A stretch of DNA of 55,179 nt from Porphyromonadaceae bacterium (GTDB lineage: Bacteria > Bacteroidota > Bacteroidia > Bacteroidales > Porphyromonadaceae), in NCBI GenBank assembly GCA_030528555.1, contig JAUMYQ010000003.1, positions 108,717 through 163,895 on the forward strand. The letters run 5' to 3'. The translations under genes were made by a program, and so were the position numbers. This document shows, piece by piece, positions 28,360 through 38,112 of the stretch. Each line of letters starts with the position of its first letter. The stretch's first letter is position 1. Below the pieces are notes generated by a model, which was not told the DNA's origin, did no database searches, and worked only from the letters and a program-made list of their open reading frames with translations.

Positions 28360-29025
28360 CTACTTAGCTTTTTCCAATACTCGATCTATCATCCCATAGT
28401 CTAAAGCTTCTTGGGCCGTCATCCAATAATCCCTATCACTGTCACGCTCTATATCCTCAAATGAACGTCCCGAATGCTGAGCTATCGTCGTATATAACTC
28501 TTTCTTTACTTTAAGGATCTCTTTAGCAGCAATCTCTATATCACTGGCTTGCCCCTGCATACCACCTAGAGGCTGATGTATCATTACTCGAGAATGTGGC
28601 AGGGCTGATCGCTTTCCTTTAGAACCAGCAACGAGTAGAACAGACGCCATAGATGCTGCCACACCTGCACAGATAGTACTTACATCTGAATCGATGAACT
28701 GCATCGTATCGTAAATGCCATAGCCAGCATATACGGAACCACCAGGCGAATTGATATAAATAGATATATCTTTATGAGGGTCATTGGCATCTAAGAATAG
28801 GAGTTGTGCCTGTATTACATTAGCCGTATAGTCATTGATCTGTGTCCCGAGGAAAATGATTCGGTCCATCATCAAGCGAGAAAAAACATCCATCTGAGCT
28901 ACATTAAGATGCCGCTCTTCAATGATAGTCGGTGATATATAACTGCTCTGCACATTCATATAGTCCTCTAAAGCTAGACTATTAAGCCCAAGGTGCTTGA
29001 CAGCATATTGTCGAAATTCCTTCAT
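28360..29025 (-). CDS. clpP: ATP-dependent Clp protease proteolytic subunit
   Basis: A 221-residue serine protease that forms the barrel of ClpXP. Ser125 in GVAASMAS and His150 in MIHQPLGG are the visible catalytic residues, with the Asp in the IERDSDRD region. The frame is open to a GTG at 29109. The ATG at 29025 was chosen because it gives a family-like N-terminus ([13 protein letters not shown]) and because the -7 promoter element at 29089-29096 would lie inside a longer gene. Trigger factor, which often precedes clpP, is not here: the neighbour is a tRNA gene. Confidence 0.96.
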   Translation of the reverse strand: MKEFRQYAVKHLGLNSLALEDYMNVQSSYISPTIIEERHLNVAQMDVFSRLMMDRIIFLGTQINDYTANVIQAQLLFLDANDPHKDISIYINSPGGSVYAGYGIYDTMQFIDSDVSTICAGVAASMASVLLVAGSKGKRSALPHSRVMIHQPLGGMQGQASDIEIAAKEILKVKKELYTTIAQHSGRSFEDIERDSDRDYWMTAQEALDYGMIDRVLEKAK

Positions 29026-29088
29026 ATGTCCATTAATCTTCAATTTAAGTTCTATAGCTGTAACCCAGCCTAAGAAGTTAGCTCTTAA

Positions 29089-29096
29089 CAAAGATA
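29089..29096 (-). promoter_or_regulatory. -7 element upstream of clpP
   Basis: TATCTTTG on the minus strand matches TAnnTTTG, giving a leader of about 57 bases before the clpP ATG. No -33 TTG is found at the usual distance. Confidence 0.45.
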
Positions 29097-29221
29097 ATAA
29101 ATAATACACGCTCTAAGAGGAAGTATTACTAGATATCTTGTCATATATCCATTGATGAGGCGCGCTACCAATAGCTAATAGGAAGCAATCATGATATCAG
29201 TAAATACTCAAGAGGATATAC

Positions 29222-29260
29222 AAAAACTAAGCCGCACATCCTTGAGTAAGGATACACGGC
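29222..29260 (-). terminator. Terminator after tRNA-Thr
   Basis: A 13-base-pair stem (three G-U pairs) with a 4-base loop at 29231-29260 is followed on the minus strand by TTAGTTTTTG. It lies about 40 bases beyond the tRNA 3' end. Confidence 0.75.
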
Positions 29261-29300
29261 CTAGCCAACACACATTAACAACAATCTGATCTCTTCTTAG

Positions 29301-29373
29301 AGCCGAAAACCGGACTCGAACCGGTGACCTATTCATTACGAATGAATTGCTCTACCAACTGAGCTATTTCGGC
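29301..29373 (-). tRNA. tRNA-Thr (anticodon CGT)
   Basis: The minus strand folds into a full cloverleaf: acceptor GCCGAAA/TTTCGGC, D-stem GCTC/GAGC, anticodon stem ATTCA/TGAAT with loop TTCGTAA, and T-stem ACCGG/CCGGT with TTCGAGT. Anticodon CGT reads ACG (Thr). CCA is not encoded. A good promoter lies about 45-75 bases upstream and a terminator downstream. Confidence 0.95.
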
Positions 29374-29418
29374 AAAATGAAGTTACCAATCAACTACTGG
29401 GGAGCCTAATTGCGAGCG

Positions 29419-29449
29419 CAAAAGTAGACAATTATTTTAAATCGCCCAA
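29419..29449 (-). promoter_or_regulatory. Promoter of tRNA-Thr
   Basis: On the minus strand TTG (29449-29447), a 20-base spacer and TACTTTTG (29426-29419) fit the Bacteroidota consensus. It overlaps the 3' end of the upstream small gene. Confidence 0.6.
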
Positions 29450-29884
29450 TAGCTCTCGAATAAATTCGTCAAGCTCTCGATGAAGTCCCTCTAATAGAGG
29501 CCTTGTCACTTGAACTGTATCTTCATCCAGATACAATAAATTCTCCAGAGGAGCGAACATTTGATCTACAAGTACAACAGAAAAAGGTTGTTCGAACAAA
29601 GGATGAGACCAATAATCTTGCTGGTGGAGATCTCCTACTACCTCTCTCAGCACAGCACAGATATCCTCAGTTGGCAGCTCTCTGTCTGGGATAATCCAGG
29701 AAAAGACAATGCAAGAAGCCAGGACTTCTTCATCCTCGCCAAGAAGGACCACCTCACCCCGATCCAAATCTATACGAACAAACAGGTCGTTGAGACCAGA
29801 GGTTAATCGATTAGTCTCCTTCTCATCCAGAAGAGAGAGGAACAACTGAGTAACCAGCTGGGTTGCTTTTTCTTTCGCTACCAT
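29432..29884 (-). CDS. Conserved-looking hypothetical protein downstream of valS
   Basis: A 150-residue acidic protein without signal peptide, membrane segment or motif that I recognise. The mid-region (LDRGEVVLLGEDEEVLASCIVFSW) is predicted beta strand and both ends look helical (ATQLVTQLFLSLLDEKE and LHRELDEFIRELLGDL). It starts 29 bases after the valS stop and is probably co-transcribed with it. It is probably a cytoplasmic protein; function unknown. Confidence 0.65.
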   Translation of the reverse strand: MVAKEKATQLVTQLFLSLLDEKETNRLTSGLNDLFVRIDLDRGEVVLLGEDEEVLASCIVFSWIIPDRELPTEDICAVLREVVGDLHQQDYWSHPLFEQPFSVVLVDQMFAPLENLLYLDEDTVQVTRPLLEGLHRELDEFIRELLGDLK

Positions 29885-29913
29885 GATCCTTTTGTCTTAA
29901 ATGTATGCATTTT

Positions 29914-32535
29914 CTAGAGGCTCGCATGAAATTGCTCTAGCTTCTGCTCAATGGTCGAGATACGACTTTCCGTATCACTTTTCTTCTTTCGCTCGAGGCT
30001 AATAACCTGTTCTGGAGCACGAGTAACGAAACTCTCATTGGCAAGCTTTTTCTCTACCGAGGCGAGAAACTTCCGCTGATACTCTAGCTCAGCCTCTAGT
30101 TTCTTGATTTCCTCCACCACATTTAATAGCCCAGCCATGGGTACAGAAAATTCATCCGTACCGACAACGAAGCTAACAGCTCCCTCGCTACGAATATTCT
30201 GCCGGCGAATCTCGGTCAAACCACCAAGCTTCACAAGTACAGCGTCTAAACTATCGTCATAGCCTGGCGCTACTTCAAGAACGAGCGATTCTCGGGGAGA
30301 AATATTTTTGCTGGTACGTACATTGCGCAATGCTGTTACTACCTCTAATGTCTGGGCAAAACGACCTAAGAAGGCCTCATCAAACACACCACGCTCCGAA
30401 AGCTTCGTCACCATCAGACTCTCCCCTACTCCACGCTTCGCAAGAGCCTGCCATAGCTCTTCGGTAATAAACGGCATGAATGGATGTAGCTCTGTAAGCA
30501 GCGCCTCAAAGAAGCACTCAGCCTCACGGAGTGTGGTGGCATCAATAGGGTCTCCATAACTTGGCTTGACAAGTTCCAAGTATATCGCAGAGAAATCATC
30601 CCGTATGAGCTTATAGATCGCCATAAGGGCTTCGCTCAAGCGATACTTACTCATAAGGTCATCGATCTCTATGGCTACCTGACTCATTCGCTGAGAAAAC
30701 CATTCGGCAGAGATACGAGCTACCTCGGGTCGTCTGACAGCTTCGTCCACACGCCAGCCCTTGAGCAACCTAAAGGCATTCCACACTTTGTTGCAGAAGT
30801 TACGGCCTTGCTCACAAAGTGCCTCATCGAAAAGGATGTCGTTGCCAGCAGGAGCAGCCATCATCATACCCATACGTACACCATCTGCCCCAAATCTGTC
30901 TATTAGGTCTAGTGGATCGGGAGAGTTACCTAAGCTCTTGGACATCTTTCGTCCAATCTTGTCACGCACAATGCCTGTGAGGTACACATTCTCAAAAGGC
31001 TTCTTATCCTTGAATTCGTAGCCCGCGATAATCATACGCGCAACCCAAAAGAAGAGGATATCTGGCCCCGTCACAAGATCAGTTGTAGGATAGTAATAAT
31101 CGAGGTCGGCATTACTCTCTCCGATGACTGGAGCAAAAACACTTATAGGCCAAAGCCACGAAGAGAACCACGTATCTAGACAATCTTCGTCTTGGCGCAA
31201 ATCCTCGAAAGTCAGCGTAGCATCCTGCTCCTTAGCTAGTGCCAAAGCCTCCGCTGCCGTTGAGGCTACAACATAGCCCCCCCCAGGCAAGTAGTAGGCT
31301 GGAATGCGATGTCCCCACCAGAGCTGGCGACTCACGCACCAGTCTTTGACGTTCTCCATCCAGTGGCGGTAGGTATTTTTGAACTTAGCTGGATGCAGTT
31401 TGATGTCGTCATTCATCACCGCATCTAGAGCTGGTCGAGCCAGCTCCGTCATCTTAAGAAACCACTGCATCGACAGCTTAGGTTCAATCACGGCATTCGT
31501 GCGCTCGCTGTGCCCTACCTTATTAGTATAATCTTCTGTGCGTTCCAGGAGACCAGCAGCCTCGAGGTCAAAAACAATTTGCTTGCGCACTTCAAAGCGA
31601 TCCATCCCAACGTAACGACCACCGTATTCATTGAGCGTAGCATCATCATTGAATATATCGATCGTTTCGAGTTGATGCTTCTCTCCGAGCATGTAGTCAT
31701 TGATGTCGTGGGCAGGTGTTACCTTAAGGCAGCCAGTACCAAAGGCAATGTCGACATATTCATCTAGTATAACTGGCACACTACGCCCGACAATAGGAAC
31801 AATGAGCCTCTTGCCGTGAAGACCACTATACCGCTCGTCATTAGGGTTAATGCACACGGCCGTATCCCCCATAATAGTTTCGGGACGGGTTGTCGCCACC
31901 ACCACGTAGCCATCCTCACCCTCTATCTGATAGCGCAAATAGTAGAGCTTTGCCTGCTGCTCCTTATAAATCACCTCCTCATCGCTGAGTGCAGTCTTAG
32001 CCTCTGGGTCCCAGTTCACCACACGAACCCCACGATAGATCAGCCCCTTGCGATAAAGATTCACGAAGACATCCAGCACACTTTGGCTGCGCTCCTCATC
32101 CATGGTAAAGGCCGTACGCTCCCAGTCACAACTCGCCCCTAGACGCTTGAGCTGCTCAAGGATAATACCACCATGCTCATTCGTCCAAGTCCAAGCATGC
32201 TTGAGGAACTCTTGACGCGTCAGTTCAGTCTTTTTAATGCCTTGTCCTGCAAGGCGAGCTACCACCTTGGCCTCGGTAGCGATCGAGGCATGGTCTGTAC
32301 CTGGTACCCAGCAAGCATTTAGCCCCTTCATCCTGGCACGGCGTACGAGAATATCTTGGATAGTATTGTTGAGCATATGCCCCATATGCAGCACCCCAGT
32401 CACATTGGGAGGAGGAATGACCACTGTATAGGGCTTACGGTTATCAGGGACAGAATGAAAGAAGCCCTGATCCATCCAATACTGATACCACTTACCCTCA
32501 ACTGAGGTGGGGTTATATTTAGCGTCTAGTTTCAC
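29914..32535 (-). CDS. valS: Valyl-tRNA synthetase
   Basis: An 873-residue class I aminoacyl-tRNA synthetase that charges tRNA-Val. The HIGH motif appears as HMGH in [14 protein letters not shown] and the KMSKS motif in [16 protein letters not shown]. The editing domain lies between ([18 protein letters not shown]), the anticodon-binding domain after about residue 590, and the C-terminal coiled-coil arm at about 805-873 ([18 protein letters not shown]). Length matches the family. A consensus promoter lies 47-77 bases upstream. It is followed by a small unknown gene and then tRNA-Thr. Confidence 0.97.
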   Translation of the reverse strand: MKLDAKYNPTSVEGKWYQYWMDQGFFHSVPDNRKPYTVVIPPPNVTGVLHMGHMLNNTIQDILVRRARMKGLNACWVPGTDHASIATEAKVVARLAGQGIKKTELTRQEFLKHAWTWTNEHGGIILEQLKRLGASCDWERTAFTMDEERSQSVLDVFVNLYRKGLIYRGVRVVNWDPEAKTALSDEEVIYKEQQAKLYYLRYQIEGEDGYVVVATTRPETIMGDTAVCINPNDERYSGLHGKRLIVPIVGRSVPVILDEYVDIAFGTGCLKVTPAHDINDYMLGEKHQLETIDIFNDDATLNEYGGRYVGMDRFEVRKQIVFDLEAAGLLERTEDYTNKVGHSERTNAVIEPKLSMQWFLKMTELARPALDAVMNDDIKLHPAKFKNTYRHWMENVKDWCVSRQLWWGHRIPAYYLPGGGYVVASTAAEALALAKEQDATLTFEDLRQDEDCLDTWFSSWLWPISVFAPVIGESNADLDYYYPTTDLVTGPDILFFWVARMIIAGYEFKDKKPFENVYLTGIVRDKIGRKMSKSLGNSPDPLDLIDRFGADGVRMGMMMAAPAGNDILFDEALCEQGRNFCNKVWNAFRLLKGWRVDEAVRRPEVARISAEWFSQRMSQVAIEIDDLMSKYRLSEALMAIYKLIRDDFSAIYLELVKPSYGDPIDATTLREAECFFEALLTELHPFMPFITEELWQALAKRGVGESLMVTKLSERGVFDEAFLGRFAQTLEVVTALRNVRTSKNISPRESLVLEVAPGYDDSLDAVLVKLGGLTEIRRQNIRSEGAVSFVVGTDEFSVPMAGLLNVVEEIKKLEAELEYQRKFLASVEKKLANESFVTRAPEQVISLERKKKSDTESRISTIEQKLEQFHASL

Positions 32536-32581
32536 TTTATGATCTGCCTAACTGATGAATTCTACATTATTGCTGATGACG

Positions 32582-32612
32582 CAAAGGTAATACCGATACT
32601 GTGACTAACAAA
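32582..32612 (-). promoter_or_regulatory. Promoter of valS
   Basis: On the minus strand TTTG (32612-32609), a 19-base spacer and TACCTTTG (32589-32582) match the Bacteroidota promoter consensus fully. The predicted leader is about 40 bases. Confidence 0.75.
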
Positions 32613-32824
32613 CAATCGACCTAAAGATACATACCCATTAGAAGTTTTTCGAATTATCAAACTCACTCCACGAGACAATAGAGAAACAAATAAACAAAGA
32701 CATCAATATACTTGAAACCAGGTGGGGTATTGGTTTAGTAGGCTATTCAGGTATTACTCCATCTCAAGGGTGATTTCATAATAGTCTTATATATAGATGA
32801 TTATACTCGTTCTCGATTTGTCTG

Positions 32825-32907
32825 AAAAATCTTCGGGAACTTTTGAAAAAAACTTCCCGAACTTTTTCCAAAAAGATCGGGAACTCCGAGAAAAAAGTTC
32901 GGGAACA
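32825..32907 (-). repeat. Dispersed intergenic repeat, copy B
   Basis: The reverse complement of this stretch aligns gap-free with the first 83 bases of copy A (15771-15854), with five differences. One more related unit (GGGAACATTTTTTCGAGTAT, then TCCCGAGCATTTTTT) continues to about 32936. It lies upstream of both flanking genes, so it does not act as a gene terminator here. Confidence 0.9.
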
Positions 32908-33076
32908 TTTTTTCGAGTATTCCCGAGCATTTTTTAGGACAAGAATGAAACTCTTTTTGAGAGTATCTTGGGAGGACTTGATGGATCTCACATACGCGGA
33001 TATTCAGAGCATAAAGCTCTGGATACGCTTGCTTAGAAACCCTATAGATCATACTAAGACTGGGAGGATAATTTTA

Positions 33077-33084
33077 TATCTTTG
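33077..33084 (+). promoter_or_regulatory. -7 element upstream of the LptD-like gene
   Basis: TATCTTTG matches TAnnTTTG, 54 bases before the ATG at 33138. No -33 TTG is seen at 19-21 bases. It supports the ATG at 33138 over a TTG start at 33111. Confidence 0.45.
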
Positions 33085-33137
33085 TTCCTCACAATTTGGG
33101 GTAATGGATATTGGTTCAGCAGCAAGATAGCCAGAAT

Positions 33138-36101
33138 ATGTATCGAAACAAACAACGATATAGGCAGTACATAGCTCCCTTAATCTTAGGGATGATGATA
33201 CTATACTCAGCCTGCGCTACACGCTATACTTTCCTCAAAACACAAAGAGCGGATAGCCTGCCCTTCACATCCTCCATTGATACACTTCCTCTTCTTTCAA
33301 CTACAAATGTGGAGAGCCCCAATGCCCTAAGCCCATCGGAGGATAGCACTGCCTTCAATAAGGACAGTCTTGATAGGAATATTCTCGAAGGGAGCGATAG
33401 TTTGAGAGTAGAAGATCTTAAACCGAGTCCTCTTGATAATCTTCAAGATCAAACCTCTCATGATACCATTCCTCCCCCCCCTACTCCACCTCTAGATGGC
33501 TTTGATGATATTGTTGAGTACAAAGCCCAAGATTCTATCGTGATGCTAGGTAGCAATCTCGCCTACCTCTTTGGCCCTAGTACAGTAGATTACAAAGACA
33601 AAGGGTTAGAGGCAAATTTTATGCGCATGAACGTGGACAGCAACCTCATCTACGCACACTATGTGCTTGATAGCTTAGGCAAGCCAACGGCACACCCTAA
33701 GTTTAAAGATGGAGATCAGACATATGAGGCCAAAAGCATGAACTACAACTTCAAAACGAGCAAAGGCTTCATCACAGGAGTGGTAACACAGCAGGGAGAG
33801 GGCTTCGTTGTCGCAGAAAAAACCAAGAAGATGAGTGACAACTGCCTGTATATGCAAAATGGTCGCTATAGTACTTGCAGTAATCACGAGCATCCACACT
33901 TTTATCTTAGTCTAACTCAGGCCAAGGCTCGTACAGGAAAAAATATTGTGGCTGGACCCTCTTACCTTGTCGTCCTAGGTGTACCATTGCCCATTGGTCT
34001 TCCTTTTGGTTTCTTCCCTTTTACCAAGTCTTACTCATCTGGTATCATCATGCCTAAATATGGGGAAGAGACCAATCGAGGCCTTTACCTACGTGAGGGA
34101 GGGTACTATTGGGCTATCAATGATTACGTAGACCTCGCCATAACTGGAGATTGGTATAGCCGTGGCTCTTGGGGATTGAATGCCAACTCGAAGTACAACA
34201 AACGATACAAATTTAACGGAGGAATAAGCCTAAGTTACATCGTCACCAAAACGGGTGACGAAGATGTTCAGGGCGACTACAGCTCCAGCTCCGACTTCCG
34301 CATCAGCTGGAACCATAGCCAAGACAGCAAAGCAAATCCCAATCAATCATTCTCTGCAAGTGTCAACTTCTCCACAAGCAGTTACAATCACAATTCGCTT
34401 AACACACTTTATAACCCTCTTGTTTCTGGACAAAATACCAAAAGTTCGTCTATCAACTATAGTCGAAACTTTGTCGGCACTCCATTTCGCCTATCGGCAT
34501 CAATCGATGCCACACAAACCTCCTCCAATAAACAGGTAACACTTACCTCACCTAACCTGTCTGTAAGTATGGGACGTATATTTCCATTCAAACGCAAAAA
34601 ACGCGTAGGTGCAGAGCGCTGGTATGAAAAAATTAGCATGAGCTATTCGGGACAGCTACGTAACACTATTAGTACAGATGAAGACAAGGTATTCAAGAGT
34701 AACCTCATCAAGGATTGGAAAAACGGTATCAGCCACAACGTCCCTATATCTGCCTCCTATAAGCTATTCGACTACATAGATCTAACTTTAAGTGCCAACT
34801 ATACGGAGCGTTGGTATAGCTTCAAGAGTATACGTACTTACGATGCTGTTGGCGACAGCATCGCGCGACATCGAGAGTATGGTTTCAACCGAGCTTCAGA
34901 CTTTAACACCTCGGCTAGCCTCAATACCACCCTCTATGGCTTTTTCAAACCATGGAGTATCTTCGGAGACCGAGTACAAATGATTCGCCATCGCCTTACA
35001 CCCAACGTGGGCATCAGCTATCGGCCCGACTTCGGTGAAGAGTTTTGGGGCATATATCGAACTCTCCGTTATACCAATAAGCGAGGTAACCCTATTGAGC
35101 AAACCTACTCAGTGTATGAGGAAGGTATATTCGGATCACCAGGGCGAGGGAAGAGTGCATCTATTAACTTTAGCTTGGATAACAACATCGAGGCGAAGGT
35201 CAAGAGTAAAAAAGATAGTGTAGAGACTTTTAAGAAAGTCAGCCTAATCGACAACTTCTCTATCAGTTCAAGCTACAATATGGCTGCAGATTCATTTCAG
35301 TTGAGCGATATTTACGCACGTATCAATCTTAAACTCTCACGAAGTTTCAATCTTAACCTGAGTGGTGCATTTGACCCATATATGTACGGTCATAGAGTAT
35401 CGCCTAATGGTTCGGTACATCCCTATCGTATCAATAAGCTACGCATCTTCAACGGAAAGGGCTTCGGTTCACTCAGGGGAACGGGTACCTCCTTTAGCTA
35501 TACTTTCAATAACTCTACTTTCGAGAAGATTGCAAAGCTATTTGACCGACAGAAGAGCAAAAGCAGCGAAGAAACCAGCTCAGAGAACGATGCATCGTCC
35601 GGGAAATCTCCCATTATCGACTCTCAAGGAGACAACTCTTCCTTGGGAGATATTGCGGCTCAAACAGCGAAAAATGGGGCAAGTGGCGGATTGTATGGCT
35701 CAAATGATGACATAGAATATGATCAAGACGGCTATGCTCGCTTCTCCATTCCTTGGAATATATCCATTAGTTACGGGGTGAACCTCAACCGTACAACTTT
35801 CGATCCTAAACGAAATGAGTATAATTATGGTCTAACGCATAACCTAATGTTTTCTGGAAGCATTCAACCAACGAAAAACTGGTCGTTCAACTTCAACGCC
35901 AGCTATGACTTTGAGAATAAACGTATCGTCAATATGACTGTAGGCATTAACCGAGACCTGCACTGCTGGAGTCTTACAGCTAGTGCTATACCTTTCGGGC
36001 CATACAAGAGCTACAACCTCACTATTGGAGTCAAAAGCTCTCTACTGCGTGACCTCAAGTACGACAAACACAGTTATCCCTCGACCTCTACGTGGTACTA
36101 A
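33138..36101 (+). CDS. LptD-like outer-membrane LPS assembly protein
   Basis: A 987-residue outer-membrane protein that I assign to the Bacteroidota LptD-like family, which places LPS in the outer leaflet. The N-terminus has a hydrophobic export segment (about 10-24) ending in YSACAT, possibly a lipobox with Cys26 although Tyr at -3 is unusual. A long Ser/Asp/Pro-rich linker (about 40-125) follows. An OstA-like part (about 125-270, DSIVMLGSNLAYLFGPSTVDYKDKG) precedes a long beta-barrel of alternating strands. It contains an Asp/Ser-rich loop (about 805-870). It is the first gene of a plus-strand run; the OstA-like gene elsewhere in the window could be its partner. Confidence 0.82.
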   Translation: MYRNKQRYRQYIAPLILGMMILYSACATRYTFLKTQRADSLPFTSSIDTLPLLSTTNVESPNALSPSEDSTAFNKDSLDRNILEGSDSLRVEDLKPSPLDNLQDQTSHDTIPPPPTPPLDGFDDIVEYKAQDSIVMLGSNLAYLFGPSTVDYKDKGLEANFMRMNVDSNLIYAHYVLDSLGKPTAHPKFKDGDQTYEAKSMNYNFKTSKGFITGVVTQQGEGFVVAEKTKKMSDNCLYMQNGRYSTCSNHEHPHFYLSLTQAKARTGKNIVAGPSYLVVLGVPLPIGLPFGFFPFTKSYSSGIIMPKYGEETNRGLYLREGGYYWAINDYVDLAITGDWYSRGSWGLNANSKYNKRYKFNGGISLSYIVTKTGDEDVQGDYSSSSDFRISWNHSQDSKANPNQSFSASVNFSTSSYNHNSLNTLYNPLVSGQNTKSSSINYSRNFVGTPFRLSASIDATQTSSNKQVTLTSPNLSVSMGRIFPFKRKKRVGAERWYEKISMSYSGQLRNTISTDEDKVFKSNLIKDWKNGISHNVPISASYKLFDYIDLTLSANYTERWYSFKSIRTYDAVGDSIARHREYGFNRASDFNTSASLNTTLYGFFKPWSIFGDRVQMIRHRLTPNVGISYRPDFGEEFWGIYRTLRYTNKRGNPIEQTYSVYEEGIFGSPGRGKSASINFSLDNNIEAKVKSKKDSVETFKKVSLIDNFSISSSYNMAADSFQLSDIYARINLKLSRSFNLNLSGAFDPYMYGHRVSPNGSVHPYRINKLRIFNGKGFGSLRGTGTSFSYTFNNSTFEKIAKLFDRQKSKSSEETSSENDASSGKSPIIDSQGDNSSLGDIAAQTAKNGASGGLYGSNDDIEYDQDGYARFSIPWNISISYGVNLNRTTFDPKRNEYNYGLTHNLMFSGSIQPTKNWSFNFNASYDFENKRIVNMTVGINRDLHCWSLTASAIPFGPYKSYNLTIGVKSSLLRDLKYDKHSYPSTSTWY

Positions 36102-36132
36102 TGGGTGGTATATCTGTCGTAATATTTTATGC

Positions 36133-36140
36133 TATCTTTG
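36133..36140 (+). promoter_or_regulatory. -7 element upstream of the HU/SPOR gene
   Basis: TATCTTTG matches TAnnTTTG, 60 bases before the ATG at 36200. No clear -33 box is present. Confidence 0.4.
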
Positions 36141-36199
36141 AAGCAAATAGTTAGGTAATAGTCTCCCCCAATTGGGGCCTGACAAATAGAACATAGCTT

Positions 36200-37126
36200 A
36201 TGAAATCTAGGCTAACAAAACATATCAATCAGCTGCTCTCCCTCCATCCTTGTGTGTCTGTCCCTGGACTCGGGAGCTTCCTACTCGAAACGCAGCCAGC
36301 ATACCTTGATCATGGGACCTGTCTCATATATCCTACTACCTCGGAGCTATGCTTCAATGAGCTACTGCAACATCAAGATGGCTTACTAGCCCAGAGTTAT
36401 GCCGATGCCTACGCTATATCACACCGCAGAGCAAGGCTAATGGTAGATGAAGATGTACGCAGTTTACGTAATCATCTCATCCGTCGCTGTCGCATTACCC
36501 TTGATGGCCTTGGGACATTGTCACTCAACGAGAGTGGCAACATCGTTTTTGAGCCTCAAAACATACAAACCTTACAGAGCACATCCTATGGGCTCCCTCC
36601 TGTAGCTTTGCCCACATATCTGGATAAAGAATCCGATGTACCCCATCTAGATAGTCAATCTGCCTATCTGCATCTGCGCATCTCCAAGCGTGGTATAAGT
36701 TGGGTATCCGCCGTTGCTATCCTTATCCTTGCTGCACTCCCTTGGGGTAAACAAGTAGAACGTGAACCTCTTTATCAAGCAAGCATCGCCCCAACAGAAC
36801 TTAGGCAAGAGGGTAAAATTGCTCCCCAAATGGGAGAAGTAAAAGCTCAAGATGTAGCTGTCGAAGAGTATCACCGAACCTCTCCCACAACAGGAATGTA
36901 TCACGTCATCATCGCAGTGGAGCTGAGTTTCGAGCGAGCTGAGCTTCATTACACAGAGGCCCTAAGCTCTCTCCCCAAAGAACTACACGAGACACTAGAC
37001 ATCTTACAGGATAAGAAGAGATACTTAGTATCAGCAGCACAATTTACCGATGCAAGCCAAGCTTATGCATACATCAAAGAGATGAGTAAACTAGGTAAAG
37101 AGGCGTGGGTATATCGAGCGAAGTAA
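36200..37126 (+). CDS. HU-CCDC81-like and SPOR domain protein
   Basis: A 308-residue inner-membrane protein. Residues 1-65 and about 66-135 resemble the two HU-like (CCDC81-type) domains of Bacteroidota (LSLHPCVSVPGLGSFLLE, then ISHRRARLMVDEDVRSLRNHL and ITLDGLGTLSL). A single membrane segment is at about 170-186 (ISWVSAVAILILAALPW). A SPOR-type peptidoglycan-binding domain ends the protein (about 233-308, MYHVIIAVELSFERAE and KKRYLVSAAQFTDASQAYAYI). Such proteins are thought to act at the division septum, but this is inference. The queG gene begins about 40 bases downstream. Confidence 0.8.
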   Translation: MKSRLTKHINQLLSLHPCVSVPGLGSFLLETQPAYLDHGTCLIYPTTSELCFNELLQHQDGLLAQSYADAYAISHRRARLMVDEDVRSLRNHLIRRCRITLDGLGTLSLNESGNIVFEPQNIQTLQSTSYGLPPVALPTYLDKESDVPHLDSQSAYLHLRISKRGISWVSAVAILILAALPWGKQVEREPLYQASIAPTELRQEGKIAPQMGEVKAQDVAVEEYHRTSPTTGMYHVIIAVELSFERAELHYTEALSSLPKELHETLDILQDKKRYLVSAAQFTDASQAYAYIKEMSKLGKEAWVYRAK

Positions 37127-37167
37127 TCGGAACAAACAGATCTTGCTCCGTATAAGCAACAGCAAAT

Positions 37168-38112
37168 TTGGTACACATACAGGAGGAAAGGATCAAAGCC
37201 GAGGCACGACGTCTCGGCTTTGCAGCGTGTGGTATAGCAAAAGCTAACGAAGTGCCCAACGAAATATACGGCGCCTATCTCGAAGCTCTAAAAAAAGGTT
37301 ATCATGGAAAAATGAGCTATCTAGAGCGCAACGAGTATCTACGTAGAGACCCTCGTCACCTGATAGCAAACTGTCGTTCCATTATCATGGTCGTGATGAA
37401 CTACTATCCCAAATCTTTTCAAGATGAGCGTCAGCCTCAGTTCGCCTATTATGCCTATGGGCGCGATTATCATCGAGTAGTTAAGAAACGGCTAGAGATG
37501 TTGCTGCATTTCATCAGACGAGAGATAGATCCCAAGGTCGAAGGACGAGCCTTTTCAGACTCTGCTCCTATTCTTGAGCGATACTGGGCAGAGCAAGCAG
37601 GACTAGGTTGGATTGGCAAGAATGGACTACTCATCGTGCCGAAAGCTGGCAGTTACTTTTTTATCGGTAGCCTACTCGTAAGTCTGTCACTTAATGCTGA
37701 TACTCCTCTCCCTAATCGCTGTGGCTCTTGCACTCGCTGTCTTGAGGCTTGCCCCACTGGTGCTCTCATCGCCCCTAAGCTTATGGATGCCCGTCGCTGC
37801 ATCAGTTACCTAACCATCGAGAGCCCTGAAGATATTCCCTATGATCTTGCTCCGCATATTGGGAATAGAGTCTATGGCTGTGATGACTGTCAAAAAGCGT
37901 GCCCTTGGAACCGTTTCTCCAAAGGCACACTCATCGAAGACTTTGCTTTACGTCCAGGACTAAGCGAGCTTAGTTATCAAACGATAGAAGAGATGACGCA
38001 AAGAGACTTTGACACGCTTTTCGCTGGTAGTGCCATCAGACGTATCAGTCTCTTTAAACTCCAAGCCAACAGTAGGGTAGCTCGTTCTAATGACCCCACC
38101 TCTTCGGAATGA
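37168..38112 (+). CDS. queG: Epoxyqueuosine reductase
   Basis: A 314-residue cobalamin- and iron-sulfur-dependent enzyme that reduces epoxyqueuosine to queuosine in tRNA. Both cluster motifs are present: CGSCTRCLEACPTG and, further on, CDDCQKACPW. The active-site Asp lies in FSDSAPILER. Start problem: the frame contains no ATG before Met49 (an in-frame TAA lies at 37153-37155), and family starts lie just before IKAEARRLGF. TTG at 37168 is therefore given as the start, and it needs experimental proof. An AGGAGG sits at 37181-37186, inside this reading. The 3' end overlaps the convergent deaminase gene by 26 bases. Confidence 0.9.
   Translation: MVHIQEERIKAEARRLGFAACGIAKANEVPNEIYGAYLEALKKGYHGKMSYLERNEYLRRDPRHLIANCRSIIMVVMNYYPKSFQDERQPQFAYYAYGRDYHRVVKKRLEMLLHFIRREIDPKVEGRAFSDSAPILERYWAEQAGLGWIGKNGLLIVPKAGSYFFIGSLLVSLSLNADTPLPNRCGSCTRCLEACPTGALIAPKLMDARRCISYLTIESPEDIPYDLAPHIGNRVYGCDDCQKACPWNRFSKGTLIEDFALRPGLSELSYQTIEEMTQRDFDTLFAGSAIRRISLFKLQANSRVARSNDPTSSE

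Larger units (their letters stand above)
32536..33137. other. 602-base intergenic region between valS and the LptD-like gene
   Basis: It contains the valS promoter, dispersed repeat copy B and the -7 element of the LptD-like gene. Small frames on both strands (for example 32776-32991 minus and 32843-33130 plus) read through the repeat as Phe/Lys/Ser-rich peptides and are not supported as genes. Confidence 0.6.

Noticed and set aside
32776-33130. Small frames on both strands across repeat copy B
   Set aside because: They translate the repeat into Phe/Lys/Ser-rich peptides and have no start signals; they arise from the repeat.
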